The notes under the pieces are model-generated. The model was not told the origin of the DNA. It saw only the letters and a program-made list of their open reading frames with translations, and did no database searches. The translations under genes were made by a program, and so were the position numbers. From the NCBI GenBank assembly GCA_016215625.1, contig JACRIW010000090.1, forward strand, positions 1 to 64,000: a DNA stretch of 64,000 nucleotides. Reading direction: 5' to 3'. Shown here piece after piece: positions 61,242-64,000 of this stretch. This DNA comes from Candidatus Eiseniibacteriota bacterium (GTDB lineage: Bacteria > Eisenbacteria > RBG-16-71-46). Positions within the stretch are counted from its first letter, which is position 1, and each line of letters begins with the position of its first letter.

Positions 61242-62029
61242 TTCGCGAGCGTCTCGGCGAGGAAGTCGCGCATCGCTTCCCACGACCGCCGGTCGGCCGA
61301 CGCGTTGTACGCGGCGCCCTTCGAGTTGTCCGAGCCGGCGCGGTCGTCGGTGAAGCTGTGCACCGCGCCGCTGTACTGCACGACCTGCCAGTCCTTGCCC
61401 GCGGCGCGCATCTCGTCCATGAACGCCGTGACGTCGGCCTGCTTCACGTACGGATCGTCGGCACCGTGCAGCACGAGCACCTTGCCCTTGATGTTCTTCG
61501 CGTCGTCGGGGCTGGCCGAGGCCAGCGAGCCGTGGAACGTCACGACGCCGCGCACCGCCGCGCCGGAGCGCGCCAGCTCGAGCGCCGCGAGCCCGCCGAA
61601 GCAATAGCCCGTCACGGCGAGCCGCGTCGCGTCCACCTGCGGGCGCGACGCGAGGTAGTCGAGTCCCGCGTTCACGCGCGCTCGGAGCAGCGCGCGGTCC
61701 TTGTAGTACTTGCCCGCTTCGGCGCTCGCGCCGGCCGCGTCCGTGGGGCGCACGCCCTTGCCGTAGACGTCCGCGACGAGCACGACGTAACCGAGCGCCG
61801 CCAGCTTCTCGGCCTGCGCCTTCTGGTGCGCGGTCGCGCCCATCCAGTCGTGGATCAGCATCACGCCCGCGCGCTTCGACTTCACCGCGCCGTCGTACAC
61901 CAGCCAGCCCGAGAGAGCGGTGTCGCCCTGGCGGTACTCGACGGGCTCGGTCTTCACGGCAGCCTCCGCGGGGGCGTGGACGAGCGCGGCGAACAGGAGC
62001 GGCAGGACGAGCAACGGCAGTCGCTTCAT
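61238..62029 (-). CDS. Secreted dienelactone hydrolase-family protein
   Basis: 263 residues from ATG 62029 with a signal peptide (about 1-27). Triad motifs: Cys in GYCFGGLAAL, Asp in GADDPYV, His in GAVHSFTD, and IHDWMGA before them. Related to but clearly diverged from the next gene, with which it is translationally coupled. Probably hydrolyses an ester in the periplasm; the substrate is unknown. Confidence 0.83.
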   Translation of the reverse strand: MKRLPLLVLPLLFAALVHAPAEAAVKTEPVEYRQGDTALSGWLVYDGAVKSKRAGVMLIHDWMGATAHQKAQAEKLAALGYVVLVADVYGKGVRPTDAAGASAEAGKYYKDRALLRARVNAGLDYLASRPQVDATRLAVTGYCFGGLAALELARSGAAVRGVVTFHGSLASASPDDAKNIKGKVLVLHGADDPYVKQADVTAFMDEMRAAGKDWQVVQYSGAVHSFTDDRAGSDNSKGAAYNASADRRSWEAMRDFLAETLAK

Positions 62030-62239
62030 CTGGGGAGTCTCCGGGCTGGGGTCGAGGGGCGGCGCGAGCGGCCGACCTTCTGGTGCGGCGGGAACCTCGC
62101 ATACGATGCGCGCGCGACGCCACGAGTTTCGGGTCAGGTTTGACCGGCCCGGAACGCGCACCGCGGGCCGGGCCGCTACGGTGTCCGGCCCTCGCACGCG
62201 CTGCGCATCCGCGCGGACTCACCCTGTCGAAAGGTCTCC

Positions 62240-62884
62240 ATGGACACGCACCTCTTCCTGCAGGTGCTCGGCTACGTCGCCTCGGCGCTCGTGGCGGCGT
62301 CGCTCATGATGAAGTCGCTGCTCCGCCTGCGCGTGATCAACCTCGTGGGCGCCTCGCTCATGGCGACGTACGGCCTGCTCATCCACGCGTGGCCGGTGGC
62401 GGTGCTCAACGGCACCATCGTGCTCGTGGACCTGTACTACCTGAACCAGATGTGGCGGCAGCGCGACTATTTCAAGCTGCTCGCGATCGGTCACGACAGC
62501 GAGTACCTGCGCGGTTTCGTGAAGTTCCATCGCGACGAGATCGCGGCCTTCGTCCCGGGCTACGCGTTCGAGCCGGACCCGAACCACCACCACCTGCTCG
62601 TGCTGCGCAATATGGTGCCGGCCGGGCTCGTGATCCTCGAGCCCGAGGGCGCGACCGGCACCGCGCGCGTGCTGCTCGACTTTGTCATCCCCGGCTATCG
62701 CGATTTCGGTGTGGGCCGGTTCCTGTTCGACGAGAACGCCGCATGGTTCCGCGAGCGGGACATCCGCCGGCTCGTCTCGGATCCGGGCGTGCCGCGCCAC
62801 GCGGGCTACCTCGAGCGCATGGGGTTCCGGCGCGAGGGGGACGTCTACACTCGAGAGCTGGGACGCACCTCGTCCGGCCGATAG
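62240..62884 (+). CDS. YgjV-like membrane domain fused to a GNAT-like domain
   Basis: 214 residues. Residues 1-75 form three or so membrane helices in the YgjV style (LGYVASALVAASLMMKSLLRLRVINLVGASLMATYG, NGTIVLVDLYYLNQM). Residues about 85-214 are a GNAT-like domain (LVLRNMVPAGLVILEP, VIPGYRDFGVGRFLF, HAGYLERMGFRREGDVY). A membrane-tethered acetyltransferase is implied; the acetyl-CoA loop reads YRDFGVGRFLF, a weak Q/RxxGxG/A match. Starts after AAAGG. Confidence 0.7.
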   Translation: MDTHLFLQVLGYVASALVAASLMMKSLLRLRVINLVGASLMATYGLLIHAWPVAVLNGTIVLVDLYYLNQMWRQRDYFKLLAIGHDSEYLRGFVKFHRDEIAAFVPGYAFEPDPNHHHLLVLRNMVPAGLVILEPEGATGTARVLLDFVIPGYRDFGVGRFLFDENAAWFRERDIRRLVSDPGVPRHAGYLERMGFRREGDVYTRELGRTSSGR

Positions 62885-62894
62885 ACTGAAGGTC

Positions 62895-64000
62895 ATGATC
62901 CGCCGACTCGCGCCCCTCGCCCTCGTCCTCCCGCTGCTCGCCGCTGCTCCCTCGTCCGCGTCCGCCGCACCGGCCGACCCGTGGAAGACGCACGCCGCGC
63001 TCGTGGACCGCGACAACGCGCTCTACCTGGCCGGGCAGTACGCGGCGATCGCGACGCTCATGGACTCCGTGCTCGCTGCGCGCGGCGTCACGAGCGACCC
63101 CGGCCTGCTGCGCCTCGCGCTCACGCGGCGCTCGCGCGCGCATCTCATGCGGTTCGAGTACCCGGCGGCGCGCGAGATGTCGGCGCGCGCCTGCCGCCTC
63201 GCCGAAGCGGCGCGGGACTCCGCCACCACGATCCGCGCGCTGCGCGTGCGCGTGGTCGCGCTCGAGAAGACCGGCGATCCGGACCTCGCGCGGAGACTCT
63301 GCGCGCGCGGCGCCGCGATCGCGAAGCGCCGCGGCCAGCCGCGCGACGAGAGCTACTTCCACATGCGTCACGGCTACGCGTTCGTCGCCCAGGGCCGCAG
63401 CCGCGAGGCGCTCCCGTGGTTCCGGGCCGCGATCGCGGCCGGGGTGCGCAGCGGCGACGAAGGCGACCAGCTGCGCGCCGTCGCGGGACTCGCGGCGGCG
63501 CAGTACCAGGTCGGCGCGCTCCGCGAGGCGCGCGAGAGCTACGCGCGCGGCATCGCGCTCGCGAAGAAGCTCGACAACCCGTTCGAGCTTTCCTACCTCT
63601 GTCTCAACCAGGCCGACATGGAGATGGCGATCGGCGATCCCGATCTCGCGCCGGCCTCGGCGAACGCCGCGATCGAGGCCTCGCGCCGCGCGTCGCTGCT
63701 TCCCGTCGAACTGCAGGCCCGCCGCATCCTCGCGAACTACGAGGCCGCGCGCGGCGCGTGGGACCGCGTGGACTCGCTCATGACCGCGACGATCGCGCTG
63801 GCGGAACCGCTCGGCGATCGCGAACCGCTCTCGAGCGCGCTGCTGCTGGCCGCGCAGGCGCGCATCCAGCTCGGCCGGCCGGCGGAGGCCGAGGAGCTCA
63901 TGCGCCGGGCCGTGGCGCTCGTGGACACGCTCATTCCGGTCAACGCCGCGTTCGCCGCGCAGAACCTCGTGAACAACCTGCACGTCGCCGGACGGGACGC
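62895..64000 (+). CDS. Secreted TPR-repeat protein (runs off the window end)
   Basis: Open from ATG 62895 to the last base, 368 codons visible with no stop. Signal peptide (about 1-25, ending ASAA), then repeated helical pairs of TPR type: YLAGQYAAIATLMDSVL, FEYPAAREMSARACRLAEAA, FVAQGRSREALPWFRAAIAAG, LREARESYARGIALAKKL, GRPAEAEELMRRAVALV. The layout is like the N-terminal part of TPR-containing sensor kinases or regulators, whose output domain would lie beyond the window. 10 bp after the YgjV-GNAT gene. Confidence 0.7.
   Translation, partial: MIRRLAPLALVLPLLAAAPSSASAAPADPWKTHAALVDRDNALYLAGQYAAIATLMDSVLAARGVTSDPGLLRLALTRRSRAHLMRFEYPAAREMSARACRLAEAARDSATTIRALRVRVVALEKTGDPDLARRLCARGAAIAKRRGQPRDESYFHMRHGYAFVAQGRSREALPWFRAAIAAGVRSGDEGDQLRAVAGLAAAQYQVGALREARESYARGIALAKKLDNPFELSYLCLNQADMEMAIGDPDLAPASANAAIEASRRASLLPVELQARRILANYEAARGAWDRVDSLMTATIALAEPLGDREPLSSALLLAAQARIQLGRPAEAEELMRRAVALVDTLIPVNAAFAAQNLVNNLHVAGRD

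Noticed and set aside
62132..62145. GGTCA-N4-TGACC dyad in the hydrolase/YgjV gap
   Set aside because: Five-base arms in a GC-rich gap occur often by chance and no regulator gene is near.

Overview
This is a high-G+C bacterial chromosome segment (clearly above 60% G+C by eye, with strong G/C third-position bias). Many proteins have Sec signal peptides, and there are a phosphate-selective porin, several predicted outer-membrane barrels and a GWxTD-like secreted protein, which points to a diderm. The gene mix (M16 peptidase pair, GWxTD-like protein, cupredoxin/lamin-tail-like secreted proteins, GyrA with a [11 protein letters not shown] quinolone region) fits a deep-branching high-G+C lineage such as Candidatus Eisenbacteria or its FCB/Gemmatimonadota relatives. 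That placement is inference; no rRNA or tRNA gene was seen.

Layout. 1-135: probable 3' end of an insertion sequence (transposase C-terminus plus a 19/21 direct repeat). 208-3901: methyltransferase, Ogt-type DNA repair and two tandem cupredoxin plus lamin-tail-like secreted proteins. 3933-9017 (minus): thiL, an MFS carrier and an active/inactive M16 peptidase pair. 9256-14179: a tightly overlapping operon of XRE regulator, HlyD-type adaptor, ABC-2 exporter and NnrS. 14201-22683 (minus): a complete phosphate island, phoB-phoR, then a six-repeat Pho box, a small DNA-binding-like gene, porin, pstSCAB and phoU. 22802-25346: acetyltransferase, HAD hydrolase and a barrel protein.

25347-34948 is the replication origin region: DnaA boxes on both sides of dnaA, then dnaN, dciA, gyrB, a barrel gene, gyrA and rex. 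recF is absent from its usual place. rex carries a near-consensus Rex operator in its own upstream region. 34945-43650: a DMT carrier, an overlapping ABC/TPR-hydrolase set, an HDAC-like deacylase coupled to CorA, a gap able to fold into nested hairpins, a tandem lectin-like secreted protein and a phosphoesterase. 43773-46868: secreted thioredoxin, DEDDh exonuclease, 1-Cys peroxiredoxin and an NtrC-family protein that has lost its phosphoacceptor, Walker lysine and GAFTGA loop. 46900-56747: DUF2461 protein, a membrane/OB-like protein behind a FliA-like promoter, groES-groEL, a PAS protein, the GWxTD-like protein and single-chain gcvP. 56830-64000: chalcone-isomerase-like protein, pgi, barrel protein, small zinc protein, two coupled dienelactone hydrolases, a YgjV-GNAT fusion and a TPR protein running off the window.

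Most of the window is housekeeping and envelope biology. The observations most worth follow-up are the degenerate NtrC-like regulator, the tandem cupredoxin/LTD proteins with a shared C-terminal motif, the Pho box with its unexpected first gene, the recF-less origin cluster and the possible structured RNA near 41.2-41.4 kb.
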